A stretch of 64,000 bases of DNA from CAMTWZ01 sp041749075 (GTDB taxonomy: Bacteria; Bacteroidota; Rhodothermia; Balneolales; HLUCCA01): contig JBGTBY010000031.1 in NCBI GenBank assembly GCA_041749075.1, positions 186,001 to 250,000 on the forward strand, in the 5' to 3' direction. Each line of letters begins with the position of its first letter. Position 1 is the stretch's first letter. Below are positions 1 to 9,262 of the stretch, piece by piece. The notes below the pieces were generated by a model. It worked only from the letters and a program-made list of their open reading frames with translations. It had not been told where the DNA came from and searched no databases. The translations under genes and the position numbers were made by a program.

Positions 1-2
1 CG

Positions 3-644
3 CTGATCGATGCCGTGCGACGTGAGTCCCGCGTACCGGTGATCGAGACCGGCGCCGGCATCGTGCACACCTACGTGGATTCAAGCTCCGATATCGTAAA
101 ATCGTCCGCCGTCATCGCCAATGCGAAGACACGACGTGTGAGCGTGTGCAATGCGCTAGACTGCTTGCTTGTGCATACAAACATTCGTGCTGCATTACCG
201 GATTTAGTAGCGCCACTCGCATCCTCCAATGTCATCATCTATGCGGATTCCGAATCGTACGACATCCTTCGTGGCCATTATCCCGAGTCGTTGCTGCAAT
301 CTGCCGAGCCGGAACATTTCGGAACGGAGTTCTTGGATTACAAGCTGGCAGTGAAGATCGTGTCTGGGATGGATGAGGCGCTCGATCACATCCGCACCCA
401 TAGTTCGGGTCATTCGGAAGCGATTCTCACAGAAGATTCTGCGAATGCCCGGCGTTTTCTAAACGAAATAGACGCAGCCGCGGTGTATGTGAACGCCTCA
501 ACCGCATTCACAGATGGTGGCGAGTTTGGGATGGGTGCCGAAATCGGCATATCCACTCAGAAATTGCATGCCCGCGGACCGATGGGCCTTGCCGCGCTCA
601 CATCCTCCAAATGGATCGTGACCGGCGATTATTCAGTGCGCTGA
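3..644 (+). CDS. proA: Glutamate-5-semialdehyde dehydrogenase (gamma-glutamyl phosphate reductase), 5' partial
   Basis: This is the C-terminal half of ProA, which reduces gamma-glutamyl phosphate with NADPH to glutamate semialdehyde in cytoplasmic proline synthesis. The reading frame is open to the left edge of the window, so the start lies outside it. The visible part has the VPVIETGAG block and the SVCNAL segment carrying the expected catalytic cysteine. It ends with GEFGMGAEIGIST and the ARGPMGL stretch that is typical of ProA C-termini. The 3' end overlaps the end of the convergent minus-strand gene by 16 bases. The proB partner is not visible and may lie upstream. The family call is secure. 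Confidence 0.95.
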   Translation: MIDAVRRESRVPVIETGAGIVHTYVDSSSDIVKSSAVIANAKTRRVSVCNALDCLLVHTNIRAALPDLVAPLASSNVIIYADSESYDILRGHYPESLLQSAEPEHFGTEFLDYKLAVKIVSGMDEALDHIRTHSSGHSEAILTEDSANARRFLNEIDAAAVYVNASTAFTDGGEFGMGAEIGISTQKLHARGPMGLAALTSSKWIVTGDYSVR

Positions 645-1813
645 GTGTGTTCATCCAAGATGGTCGTGACCATCGGACGATAGAAGTTCCAGAAAAATCC
701 GCGTCGGTCGTCCAAGTCATTCGTGTAGAACAACCGGCTGATCCAGTTCACTTTCCAGAAAGGGGACATCCGCATGCTGATCGGATTGTCTGCGAAATCT
801 CCCGCGAAATAAAAAAACGTGTGTTGGTCGGACAAGCCTTCGATCACGGCGGGAAACTCCAACGGAATACCGAATCGGTCGAGTAGTTCACGGCCGGCTT
901 CATTCGGATTCAAACGATAGGTAGACACGGTTCGAGTCGAATCACCATGCGTCACGATGTCGAACCAGAACGGATATCGGACCTTAGCTGCCATCTTGAA
1001 TCTCTTTTGATCATCAATCGGTGTATGGATGAATGGTGCCACGGAAATCATATGTGTGTCTCGCTCCAAAATCACAATCTTCCCATCGTTATTCACAAAT
1101 ACGAGCCCAGGCTTGGTGAACGGCCAATCGCGTCCGCGTTGCGTCTTGTAGCTATCGATAATCCATTGAGGCAATTCCACATCCTGATTGATACTTAATG
1201 ATTCGAAATAACGACCTGTCCACCCCGACCATTGCACATCAAACGCCTCTTCGAAACGTCGCCGTACATCGGAGCTGGTTGGAGCTGCCATCACATTGAA
1301 TTCGGTGATGAGGGGTTTTCCACGCTCCTTGAAACGAAGCATCATATCCATATCCCGATGGTCTGTACCACCATATATCATGTCGGTTTGGTTCAGAGGA
1401 TTCCATAACCGTTTGGATGGATCGGGCTTGATGTACATGGCATCCCATTCTTCCCGATAAATGCCGTAGGTGTCGGTCACGTACATCATGTCGTAATCAT
1501 CCGCCATTGAGTCGAGCTGAGTCGAGGTGAACGAATTGAAGTCATTTATGCCGAATTTGCCCTCGCCAAGCGGGAAAAACCCGTAATAATCCGCACCAGG
1601 TTGATGATACCCACTAAGATCTTTCTTGACCCGATGGTGGCGCGTCACCCAATTGAAACTCACATGCTCGTCCATGCGATTATCGAGCACGGTCTTATCG
1701 ACGATCAGAGTTTTGATCACCGTTTCGTCCGAAAACCGCCACACGAGATGGCTGACTATCGGAACGATGATGAATACAATAATCAGAAGTATGAGAACGA
1801 TTCGAGCCAGCAT
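629..1813 (-). CDS. Conserved membrane-anchored protein of unknown function
   Basis: A 394-residue protein with one N-terminal hydrophobic segment (about residues 3-25) followed by a large, apparently extracytoplasmic domain rich in aromatic and acidic residues. Blocks that look conserved are GWTGRYF, the FVNNDG-KIVILE stretch, YPFWFDIV and a FPAVIEG block near residue 310. I do not recognise a named family and see no enzyme signature. It resembles conserved hypothetical proteins annotated in several bacterial phyla, but that is memory and not a search. It lies one base downstream of trxB on the same strand and so probably shares its transcript. Its tail overlaps the end of proA. Confidence 0.85.
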   Translation of the reverse strand: MLARIVLILLIIVFIIVPIVSHLVWRFSDETVIKTLIVDKTVLDNRMDEHVSFNWVTRHHRVKKDLSGYHQPGADYYGFFPLGEGKFGINDFNSFTSTQLDSMADDYDMMYVTDTYGIYREEWDAMYIKPDPSKRLWNPLNQTDMIYGGTDHRDMDMMLRFKERGKPLITEFNVMAAPTSSDVRRRFEEAFDVQWSGWTGRYFESLSINQDVELPQWIIDSYKTQRGRDWPFTKPGLVFVNNDGKIVILERDTHMISVAPFIHTPIDDQKRFKMAAKVRYPFWFDIVTHGDSTRTVSTYRLNPNEAGRELLDRFGIPLEFPAVIEGLSDQHTFFYFAGDFADNPISMRMSPFWKVNWISRLFYTNDLDDRRGFFWNFYRPMVTTILDEHTQRTE

Positions 1814-1814
1814 A

Positions 1815-2759
1815 TCAGTGTTGCGATTCCAACCAACGTTCGGTATCGATCGCTGCGGCGCAACCGGAGCCGGCTGCTGTCACGGCCTGACGATATACAT
1901 GGTCTTGTACATCCCCGCAAGCGAATACGCCTTCGATGTTGGTGTAGGTCGACTTCCCTTTGGTGATGAGGTAGCCGTTTTCATCCATATCCAATACGCC
2001 TTTGAAAAGGTCGGTATTTGGTTTGTGTCCGATAGCCAGGAACACGCCCGTCACGTCGGTCAAATCCCGAGTTTCGCCAGTCACCGTGTCTTTAAGACGG
2101 ACACCTTCCACGAAATCCTTCCCTAACACATCATCCACTTCCGAATTCCACGCGATCTCGATTTTTTGATGATCAAATACTCGCTGCTGCATCACTTTCG
2201 ACGCACGGAATTCTTCCCGGCGATGCACGATCGTCACTTTCGATGCGAAGCGGGTCAAGTACGTGGCTTCTTCCATCGCGGTATCACCGCCACCGATCAC
2301 GATCACATGTTGATTCCGGAAAAAGGCACCATCACAGGTGGCGCAGGCGGTCACACCTTTACCGCGAAGCCGTTGCTCGTTCGGAAGCCCCATCCATTTG
2401 GCGGATGCACCCGTCGCGATGATCACGGATTTGGCAAAAACGGTGTGTTCTTCATCCACAACCAGGCGGAATGGGCGGGATGTGAGGTCGGCTTCAGTCA
2501 CCATCCCCCAACGGCAATCCGCTCCGAAACGTGAGGCTTGCTTGCGGAACTGATCCATCATTTCCGGACCGGTCACGCCTTCTGGATACCCAGGATAATT
2601 TTCCACTTCGGTGGTCGTGGTGAGTTGGCCACCTGGCTCCGGACCTTCAAATACCAATGGTGCCATGTTCGCACGGGCCGTGTACAATGCTGCGGTAAGG
2701 CCAGCGGGGCCGCTTCCGATGATGATGACGTCTAACGTTTTGCCAGCGAAGTCGCTCAT
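1815..2759 (-). CDS. trxB: Thioredoxin reductase (NADPH)
   Basis: A flavoprotein of 314 residues, the usual length, that reduces thioredoxin with NADPH in the cytoplasm. The FAD-binding GSGPAG motif is at residues 15-20, the redox-active CATC at 139-142 and the NADPH-binding GGGDTA at 156-161. A VFACGDVQD motif near the C-terminus contacts FAD. The gene starts 15 bases downstream of the PorV-like gene and is followed by the membrane-anchored unknown, all on the minus strand. No anomalies are seen. Confidence 0.97.
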   Translation of the reverse strand: MSDFAGKTLDVIIIGSGPAGLTAALYTARANMAPLVFEGPEPGGQLTTTTEVENYPGYPEGVTGPEMMDQFRKQASRFGADCRWGMVTEADLTSRPFRLVVDEEHTVFAKSVIIATGASAKWMGLPNEQRLRGKGVTACATCDGAFFRNQHVIVIGGGDTAMEEATYLTRFASKVTIVHRREEFRASKVMQQRVFDHQKIEIAWNSEVDDVLGKDFVEGVRLKDTVTGETRDLTDVTGVFLAIGHKPNTDLFKGVLDMDENGYLITKGKSTYTNIEGVFACGDVQDHVYRQAVTAAGSGCAAAIDTERWLESQH

Positions 2760-2774
2760 AAAAATATCTAGATG

Positions 2775-3848
2775 CTATAAGGTGATGGATGCGGAAATGC
2801 GATGGGTGTTCCCCAAGATGGAGCTGTTACCCGCGAAACTGCCGAAGCCGTAATCGAGGGTGGCGCGTCCGATTCGGAAACCCGTTCCCAAGGTGGGGGA
2901 AACGGTGACGCGATCGTCGAAGGTGGTGGCCACTTCAGCCAATCCCACCCGAAAAAACAATGTGTTCAAGTAGCCAGCCTCGAGGCCGAGCCGCGGATGG
3001 AAACTCACAGGTCCTGCGTTCAGGACGAATGCCTGGCGACCTTCCGCCATCACATCCAGATCCACGCTTCCAGCCAAATCAATGTCTCCGAGGTTCACAA
3101 CATACGCCGCGCCGGAACGCACATAAGGTAACGACACTTCCGAGCGGCCTTTGGGAAAGGCTTCGTTCAGTTCCGCATCCGAAAAGTAGTCGCGCAGCGG
3201 TTCGAGGCGTTCTTCATTCACGCTCCAGAATTTCAATAAGGTGGTAAGGTCCACGATAGTCACCCCGGCGCGAAGATTTCCTTGGCGAAGCAGCACCCCT
3301 GCGTCTAAAGAATACCCCCAGGCCTGCGCAAACGGACCCAAACGTCCATACACCAACTTCACATTGGTCCCCCACGACAGTCCCTCATTCACAGACGTTG
3401 CATAGGTCAACATCAGCGCCATATCCGATGCGGAAAACTCCGTGATATTGTCATTCGGGTTGGCCACGGGACGATCACGCTCGCGATCCCAGGCATTCAA
3501 TGTGTTTTTGATCCCATCCACACCCTGACGGAAGAAACTGAGTCCGAGCACGGCATCCGAATCAGGCAAACGATGCGCCACAACGGCATAATCATAATTC
3601 ACGGTACCGCTGAACCGCTCCGAATGCATGAACACGACTTCGGTATTGCGGATTTGCGTGAGTCCAGCCGGATTCCAAAACGCGCCGGTGGCATCATCCG
3701 CCAATGCGGTGAACGCACCACCCATGCCCAAGGCTCGGGCACCGCCGCCGGTGGAAAGGAAATCATTGCCATAACTCACCCGCGTGAATTGGGCATTCAA
3801 TGCGCCTGGCATGACAACGACTGCTGCAAGAAGAAGGAAACGTCTCAT
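2775..3848 (-). CDS. PorV/PorQ-family outer-membrane beta-barrel protein
   Basis: A 357-residue protein. I place the start at the ATG at 3848 because it gives a clear signal peptide (MRRFLLLAAVVV, cleavage around LNA/Q). An open frame extends further upstream, but that extension is not signal-like and overlaps the neighbouring peptidase gene. The mature N-terminus has the GGGARALGMGGAFTALADDA and FWNPAGL motifs of the PorV/PorQ family of FadL-like barrels. It ends in alternating strands and a terminal leucine. Family members include the PorV subunit of type IX secretion, but many paralogues have other roles. The exact role is therefore open, although a PorZ-like gene lies at the far end of the window. 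Confidence 0.85.
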   Translation of the reverse strand: MRRFLLLAAVVVMPGALNAQFTRVSYGNDFLSTGGGARALGMGGAFTALADDATGAFWNPAGLTQIRNTEVVFMHSERFSGTVNYDYAVVAHRLPDSDAVLGLSFFRQGVDGIKNTLNAWDRERDRPVANPNDNITEFSASDMALMLTYATSVNEGLSWGTNVKLVYGRLGPFAQAWGYSLDAGVLLRQGNLRAGVTIVDLTTLLKFWSVNEERLEPLRDYFSDAELNEAFPKGRSEVSLPYVRSGAAYVVNLGDIDLAGSVDLDVMAEGRQAFVLNAGPVSFHPRLGLEAGYLNTLFFRVGLAEVATTFDDRVTVSPTLGTGFRIGRATLDYGFGSFAGNSSILGNTHRISASITL

Positions 3849-3888
3849 ATGTGGTAAACGATTGGTGATTGCAGTAGCGTGTCGGTTA

Positions 3889-5262
3889 TCAGGCACCTCC
3901 CAAGATTCTGAAAAAACTTGCAGAGGTTTTGATGCCCCGATGGAAATCAACCAATGAGAATTTCTCGTTCGGCGCGTGGATGGAATCGCTGTTTAGGCCG
4001 AATCCCATCAAAATGCTGTCGGCATCCAGAATGCTTTTGAATTTTGCAACGATCGGAATGGATCCGCCTTCGCGAGTGAACAAAGGTTCTTTGCCATACA
4101 CTTCATGAAATGCTTTGGCGGCGGCTTTCAAGCCATAGAAGTTGAGATCGGTTCCGGCCGGCATCCCGCCATGATGCGCATGAACGTCGACTTTCACACC
4201 AACGGGCGCGAGGGAGGTCACATACTCGGCGAATTTGCGGGCGATGTCGTCGGGATCTTGGTTTGGGACCAATCTCATGCTGATTTTCGCACTCGCTTTG
4301 CCTGGCAGCACGGTTTTGGCTCCTTCGCCTTGATAACCGCCCCATATGCCGTTGCAATCGAGCGTTGGACGCGCCGATGCCCGCTCCAATGTGGAATATC
4401 CTGTCTCGCCACGGACGTCTTTGATGCCTAATTCTTCCTTGTAAGCCGCTTCATTGAACGGAAGCTTCTTATAGGCTTCGCGGTCCAACTCGGTCAATGG
4501 AATCACATCATCATAAAAGCCTGGAATTTGGACCACGCCGTCTTCATCGATCAATTTCGATATGATGCGCGCCAGATCGTTGATGGGGTTCGCAACGGCT
4601 CCACCATACACACCGGAATGCAGATCGCGGTTCGCGCCGGTCACATTCACTTGCAGATACGCCAAGCCACGCAAGCCATAGGTGATGGACGGCACGTCGC
4701 GGTCGAACATCGAGGTGTCCGAAATCAGCACCATATCACAAGCGAGTTTTTCTTTCTTCTCTTTGAGAAACGGAGTGAGGTTCGGCGAGCCGATCTCTTC
4801 TTCGCCTTCGATGATGATCTTGATATTCACCGGAATGCTGCCATCGGTCTTCAACCAGCTTTCGATGGCTTTCACGTGGATATAAGCCTGACCTTTGTCA
4901 TCCGCCGCGCCGCGCGCATACACATCCGTACCGACAACGGTGGGTTCGAAGGCGGGATGTGTCCATAATTCCAAAGGTTCGGCTGGCTGGACATCGTAAT
5001 GGCCATATACCAAGACTGTCGGTTTATCCGCGCCGGCATGAAGGAAATCACCATACACAATCGGGTGGCCTTTCGTCTCAAAAAGTTCCACATTCTCCAA
5101 TCCGATGCGCTTGAACTGGTCTAAGATGTAATTGGCGGTGTTGCGGACGTCTTGCGTGTGGCGTGAATCGGTGGATACGCTGGGCATCCTAAGGATGTCG
5201 AATAACTCGGATTTGAATCGGTCGATGTTTGTGTCGATGTACTCGTGCTGTAGATTCTTCAT
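3889..5262 (-). CDS. M20-family metallopeptidase (dipeptidase)
   Basis: A 457-residue zinc peptidase of the M20 dipeptidase group, which cleaves dipeptides or short peptides in the cytoplasm. The metal-binding GHYDVQP motif is at residues 87-93, ARGAADDKGQ at about 116-125, and the catalytic-glutamate motif EGEEEIGS at 152-159. A dimerisation (lid) domain follows, with a DLHSGVYGG motif. The C-terminal part has a TREGGSIPI motif and a late HAPNE metal ligand. There is no signal peptide. The start at 5262 sits 21 bases after the end of batE on the same strand. Substrate specificity cannot be read from the sequence. Confidence 0.93.
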   Translation of the reverse strand: MKNLQHEYIDTNIDRFKSELFDILRMPSVSTDSRHTQDVRNTANYILDQFKRIGLENVELFETKGHPIVYGDFLHAGADKPTVLVYGHYDVQPAEPLELWTHPAFEPTVVGTDVYARGAADDKGQAYIHVKAIESWLKTDGSIPVNIKIIIEGEEEIGSPNLTPFLKEKKEKLACDMVLISDTSMFDRDVPSITYGLRGLAYLQVNVTGANRDLHSGVYGGAVANPINDLARIISKLIDEDGVVQIPGFYDDVIPLTELDREAYKKLPFNEAAYKEELGIKDVRGETGYSTLERASARPTLDCNGIWGGYQGEGAKTVLPGKASAKISMRLVPNQDPDDIARKFAEYVTSLAPVGVKVDVHAHHGGMPAGTDLNFYGLKAAAKAFHEVYGKEPLFTREGGSIPIVAKFKSILDADSILMGFGLNSDSIHAPNEKFSLVDFHRGIKTSASFFRILGGA

Positions 5263-5283
5263 TCGGTCAAGATACGGATTCGC

Positions 5284-6009
5284 TTAATAGGTTCGGACGG
5301 ACGAGGCAGGTAGCCACCCCGATGAACCATTGATCAATACAACAAACACCCAATCGTCGGTACTGCGTTTCCGGTCGACGCGAAGGTCATAGCCTTCGAA
5401 GGTGGGGATGAGTGTGGCGCTGTCTTCAGCGGGTGATTCCCGCAATAAGGCTTCTTGGCGGATCATCACCGCCAAATCATATCGGTTGATGTAGCTCGCA
5501 AACACCGCATACCCGATAAAGGTGAGGAGGGATAAAGCCAATAACACTGTCGCCGTATGTTGCTTCCACCGGTTCGACGCATAGAAATGCCAGATCAGAA
5601 TTCCAGCGCCTATATATAATAGAAGCAGAGGCAGTACGATCGCCCAAAACGCATCATACGACGCGATGAATCGGTTCTGAATGCGGTTCAATGACAGTAT
5701 CGGCAATCCCGACGCGCGACGTTGCAATTGCTGGTTCACAAAGGTGAGACCGGTTTCGGATTGGGTTTTCACTTCGGCATATCGTCCCGCCCGTGTGAAA
5801 TAATACTTCGCCAGTCCGAGCGAATCGAGCTGGGTGTACGCGATGCCGAGGTTGATCAGCATCGGACCGTTTTCATACCCGCTTTCATCCAATTCAGACA
5901 GGACGCGGCTCGCACTGACGGCATCTTTGTTTTGCAGATGATTCGATCCCAAGGTGAACAAGGAATCCGGACTGAGCTGCATCCACATCAGAAAGAGGGC
6001 CACCATCAT
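5284..6009 (-). CDS. batE: BatE-like protein (TPR and SH3-like domain, membrane)
   Basis: A 241-residue protein with N-terminal TPR-like helices (residues about 10-95), two transmembrane segments in the middle (around 115-140 and 148-170) and a C-terminal bacterial SH3-like domain ending in GWLPASSVRTY. This architecture matches BatE of the Bacteroides aerotolerance (Bat) operon. Its ATG overlaps the batD stop codon in an ATGA arrangement, so translation is probably coupled. The biochemical role of Bat proteins is poorly defined. Membership is supported more by order and architecture than by motifs. Confidence 0.82.
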   Translation of the reverse strand: MMVALFLMWMQLSPDSLFTLGSNHLQNKDAVSASRVLSELDESGYENGPMLINLGIAYTQLDSLGLAKYYFTRAGRYAEVKTQSETGLTFVNQQLQRRASGLPILSLNRIQNRFIASYDAFWAIVLPLLLLYIGAGILIWHFYASNRWKQHTATVLLALSLLTFIGYAVFASYINRYDLAVMIRQEALLRESPAEDSATLIPTFEGYDLRVDRKRSTDDWVFVVLINGSSGWLPASSVRTY

Positions 6010-7742
6010 GATAGAACCTCCGATAACTGAGCGATGATATGATTCACCACTTGCTGCTCTCGTGCGATGTCTTTGCGTGAGGCGACCGGCGCAAAGCGGA
6101 TTGTGCTACAGGTATCGAACACGCGTTTCGTTTCGGATATGATCTGAGCGGACACGCCGGCGTTGGTCATGGCATCGAGCAGTTGGGAGTCGTTCAAGCC
6201 GGCTTCAGGAAGTCCGAGTTTGTCGCAGATAAACCCGCTCAATGCGGAGTAGAGAATGCTGTAAGTGGTTTTCACGTCCTGTTCGGATGTGATTCCGGCC
6301 AATTTCGATACAGCCCGTTCTTTTGCTTTTGTTTTGCGGAAGAATCCATAATCATTGGTCAATTTGTCTCGGTTCTGTTTGTCGCGATGCGCAACAGCAA
6401 CCGCAACAAAAGGAAGGATCAACAACACCCAGAACCACCAGGCGCGAAGTGCTGAAAAGGAGCTTCGTTGAATCCAAGGCGTGGCGACTAAGATAGGAAC
6501 CATGCTGAACGGATTGTCGCTGGAATAGGATAGGGATGTGTTCACATCCCGGTTCACGGTGATGGAAATGGATGCGAGATTCGTGACCTGGTATCGGTTC
6601 CGATCCGGATTGAACACGGCGATCTCTGCGGCCGGCAACGTGTAGGAACCGCCACGCCGCGCGATGATCACATCCCGAAAGGTGCGCGTGCCGGTCAGCG
6701 CATTGGCCGTAGGAGCCAATTTGAGATCTTCAGACGGCTGATAGGTCTCGAACCCTTCTGGCAATTGGAATTGAGGTTTGGCGATGAGAGCCAGGTTTCC
6801 GGTTCCGGAGATTTCGGTGATCAGCTCGATGGCCTCACCGACGCTCACCACCGGATTGGATACACGACGGGTGATTTGAAAATCACCCACGGCATTAATG
6901 GAGGTTCCGGTTTCGGGTTCCGGCAACGAGCGGATTCGCAGGGGGGTCGCGTCGGTCGTCAAATCGACGGTGCGCTGGTTGCCGAAGAAAACATTAAAGG
7001 GGTCCTGATATCGACCGGCAGTTCGAACCGTTAAGGTAACGGGCTGTTCACCAATTGTCAACTCTCCGCTGCGATTTGGAAACAAAGCATGTTTGGCCAA
7101 CACGGCTCTGCGGTAGCGTTCGCCTCTCAAGACAACTTGCTCGGCTACTGGCGGACTCCCATCCCCCAACGATTCCTTCCAGTACCCATCCGTGCGCCAG
7201 CTGTTCGCTACCACAAATTGGGTGATGTCGATGGTAGGCTTGTAGTACAATACCAGTTCGGCCAAGATCTGTTCTCCAACAACTGGACGTGTTTTGCTGA
7301 GCTCCATCCGAACATACAATTCGGGGGATGTTGCCGCATCGGCCGCATCCCGCTCCGTGACGGTTATGCTGAAGGAATTGGTCAGGTAATCGCGTCCATC
7401 CACCGATACAGAAAACGTGGGGATGGTTACAGAACCTACACGATCGGCCTGATAGGTGTAGGTGAAGGTGTAGCTGCGGCTGGCAACGCCATTCACAAAG
7501 CTATAATTGGTGGATGTCGACGGTTGAGCGCTTTGAAGTACCACACCAGGGATGCCTGGCAAGGTTGGACGAGTGACATTCCGAAAATTGCTGCCTTTGA
7601 TTTCGATGCTCAGCGCAAAGCGGTCGCCGCGTTTCACGGAGCGTTCGTTGGTCGATGCCGTAATGGTGATGTCATCTTGAGCCGAACCCATCACTGGCAG
7701 CACCATCATCAGAAGGGCGATCAGCTTACCAATCTTTCGCAT
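6006..7742 (-). CDS. batD: BatD-family protein (aerotolerance operon)
   Basis: A 578-residue envelope protein. It has a signal peptide (residues 1-21, ending GSAQ), then tandem immunoglobulin-like beta domains that begin with ITASTNERSVKRGDRF, the characteristic BatD opening. A transmembrane helix lies near residues 430-450 (FWVLLILPFVAVAVA) and is followed by a cytoplasmic helical tail. It sits between batC (17-base overlap) and batE (ATGA overlap). In Bacteroidota, BatD is normally encoded with the VWA proteins BatA and BatB. These are not next to it here. Confidence 0.9.
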   Translation of the reverse strand: MRKIGKLIALLMMVLPVMGSAQDDITITASTNERSVKRGDRFALSIEIKGSNFRNVTRPTLPGIPGVVLQSAQPSTSTNYSFVNGVASRSYTFTYTYQADRVGSVTIPTFSVSVDGRDYLTNSFSITVTERDAADAATSPELYVRMELSKTRPVVGEQILAELVLYYKPTIDITQFVVANSWRTDGYWKESLGDGSPPVAEQVVLRGERYRRAVLAKHALFPNRSGELTIGEQPVTLTVRTAGRYQDPFNVFFGNQRTVDLTTDATPLRIRSLPEPETGTSINAVGDFQITRRVSNPVVSVGEAIELITEISGTGNLALIAKPQFQLPEGFETYQPSEDLKLAPTANALTGTRTFRDVIIARRGGSYTLPAAEIAVFNPDRNRYQVTNLASISITVNRDVNTSLSYSSDNPFSMVPILVATPWIQRSSFSALRAWWFWVLLILPFVAVAVAHRDKQNRDKLTNDYGFFRKTKAKERAVSKLAGITSEQDVKTTYSILYSALSGFICDKLGLPEAGLNDSQLLDAMTNAGVSAQIISETKRVFDTCSTIRFAPVASRKDIAREQQVVNHIIAQLSEVLS

Positions 7743-8418
7743 GGCGCGTGCGTGGTGGAATTTGCTTTTTCTGATATTCTTTGAGCAGTTCTTTCTCTTT
7801 GTTTTCCAAGGCGTTGAGAATCTGTTCGGCTTCTTTCTGACTCATTTCACCTTCTTGTGGCCGACCCTGCTCATTCTGGTTCTGCTGATTCTCATTTCCT
7901 TGTTGCTGCTGGCCTTGCTGCTCGTTGTTCTGGTTCTGCTCGTTCTGATCGTTTTGATCCTGCTCCTTTTGCTCGTCGTCGCCTTGCTGTGATTGGGGGT
8001 TTTGAGGCGGCTCGGTCATCCGGCGTTGCACCAGCTCGTAATTGTATTGGGCTTGTGGGTCGTCGGGCGCGGCACGTAGCGATTCGCGGTAGCGTTCCAT
8101 GGCTTTGGCCCATTGCTCTTGCAGTCCGTGGATGTTGCCGATGTTGTAATCGGCCGCGGCACGATCGCTCGGATCTGAAGACATCGATTTGAATTGCTCG
8201 AACGCGGAACGGGCTTCATCAAACTTCCCTTGGCGGGTGAGCGCGTTACCCAGGTTGAAGTACAATCTTGCATCGTTTGGTGATACGAGTAAGGCTTCAC
8301 GATAGCCTTTTTCGGCCGTAGCAAAATCACCCCGGTCGTAGGCTTCATTCGCCTTGCGGGCACCATCCGTAGCGGACGATAGCAGAAACAACAACATCAA
8401 AACGACGGATTTCATCAA
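7726..8418 (-). CDS. batC: BatC-like TPR protein
   Basis: A 230-residue protein with a signal peptide (MMKSVVLMLLFLLSSA) and three to four tetratricopeptide repeats (about residues 20-130; motifs ARLYFNLGNAL, AAADYNIGN and AQYNYELV). A low-complexity Gln/Asn/Glu-rich segment follows at about 135-190, and the tail is charged. This is the BatC layout. The Gln-rich tract is strongly biased and could vary in length between strains. It begins two bases after yebC ends and overlaps batD by 17 bases, so the four genes appear to form one operon. Confidence 0.88.
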   Translation of the reverse strand: MMKSVVLMLLFLLSSATDGARKANEAYDRGDFATAEKGYREALLVSPNDARLYFNLGNALTRQGKFDEARSAFEQFKSMSSDPSDRAAADYNIGNIHGLQEQWAKAMERYRESLRAAPDDPQAQYNYELVQRRMTEPPQNPQSQQGDDEQKEQDQNDQNEQNQNNEQQGQQQQGNENQQNQNEQGRPQEGEMSQKEAEQILNALENKEKELLKEYQKKQIPPRTRHAKDW

Positions 8419-8420
8419 AC

Positions 8421-9176
8421 TTACATCGATTCGGCTACGGAAACGGCGGTGTCGTCCATTTCCAGATTGTTAAACACATTGGCCACATCATCGAGTTCTT
8501 CAAGCTTTTCCATCAGCTTGAAATTCCCGAGAAGTTGCTCTTCCTCGGCAGAAACGGTTGTCATAGGAAGGTAGTGCATTTCGGCGGATTGAATGCGAAA
8601 TCCCGCATCTTCCAATCCTTTCCGCACTAAGTATAAATCTTCGAAGCGGGTATACACATCGAAGGTCTCGTCTTCGGCTTTGATGTCCTCGGCGCCGGCG
8701 TCAATGGCGGCAAACGTAAGCGCGTCTTCGTCCACTCCATCCGATGCGATTTGGATGATGCCTTTGCGTTCGAACAGAAAGGCCACGGATCCGCTCGTAC
8801 CCAAATTTCCGCCCACTTTGTTGAATAGGGGACGGATGTCGCCAACCGTGCGGGTCGGGTTGTCGGTAGTGGCTTCAATCAGATAGGCGATGCCGCCGGG
8901 GCCATAACCTTCATAGATCAATTCCTGATACACGGCCGCATCCTTGCCATCGCCAGAACCTTTTTTAATGGCTCGGTCGATGTTGTCTTTCGGCATGTTC
9001 GCGGCTTTCGCATTATCGATGGCCAGCGACAAGCGCGGATTTCCGCTCGGATCGCCACCTCCATCGCGTGCGGCGACAGTGATTTCACGGATGATCTTGG
9101 TCCACGTTTTCGACCGGGCCGCATCCACCAATGCTTTTTTCCGCTTGATGGTGGCCCACTTGGAATGACCTGACAT
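8421..9176 (-). CDS. yebC: YebC/PmpR family (TACO1-like) protein
   Basis: A 251-residue cytoplasmic protein that starts with MSGHSKWATIKRKKA, the invariant opening of the family, followed by the DNAKAANMPKDNIDRAIKK block, YEGYGPGG and NPTRTVGDIR. Members act as transcriptional regulators and, in more recent work, as factors that relieve ribosome stalling. Which role applies here is not visible. It is the first gene of the apparent yebC-batCDE operon and is divergent from bshA across an 86-base intergenic region. Confidence 0.96.
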   Translation of the reverse strand: MSGHSKWATIKRKKALVDAARSKTWTKIIREITVAARDGGGDPSGNPRLSLAIDNAKAANMPKDNIDRAIKKGSGDGKDAAVYQELIYEGYGPGGIAYLIEATTDNPTRTVGDIRPLFNKVGGNLGTSGSVAFLFERKGIIQIASDGVDEDALTFAAIDAGAEDIKAEDETFDVYTRFEDLYLVRKGLEDAGFRIQSAEMHYLPMTTVSAEEEQLLGNFKLMEKLEELDDVANVFNNLEMDDTAVSVAESM

Positions 9177-9262
9177 AGGAACGGTGTTCTCTTCGTTTAC
9201 TTTTACATACGAACCCTGAATATACGAAGCTCCCGCTTGTCAAAACTCCGTACCATACAGAT

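Noticed and set aside
7741..7992. A leucine-rich open frame opposite batC
   Set aside because: It is the antisense reading of the Gln/Asn-rich tract of BatC, which automatically gives Leu/Val codons.
9219..9243. TTGACA and TATATT on the minus strand upstream of yebC as a sigma-70 promoter
   Set aside because: Both boxes are good but the spacer is only 13 bases. The TATATT is better read as a Bacteroidota-type -7 box.
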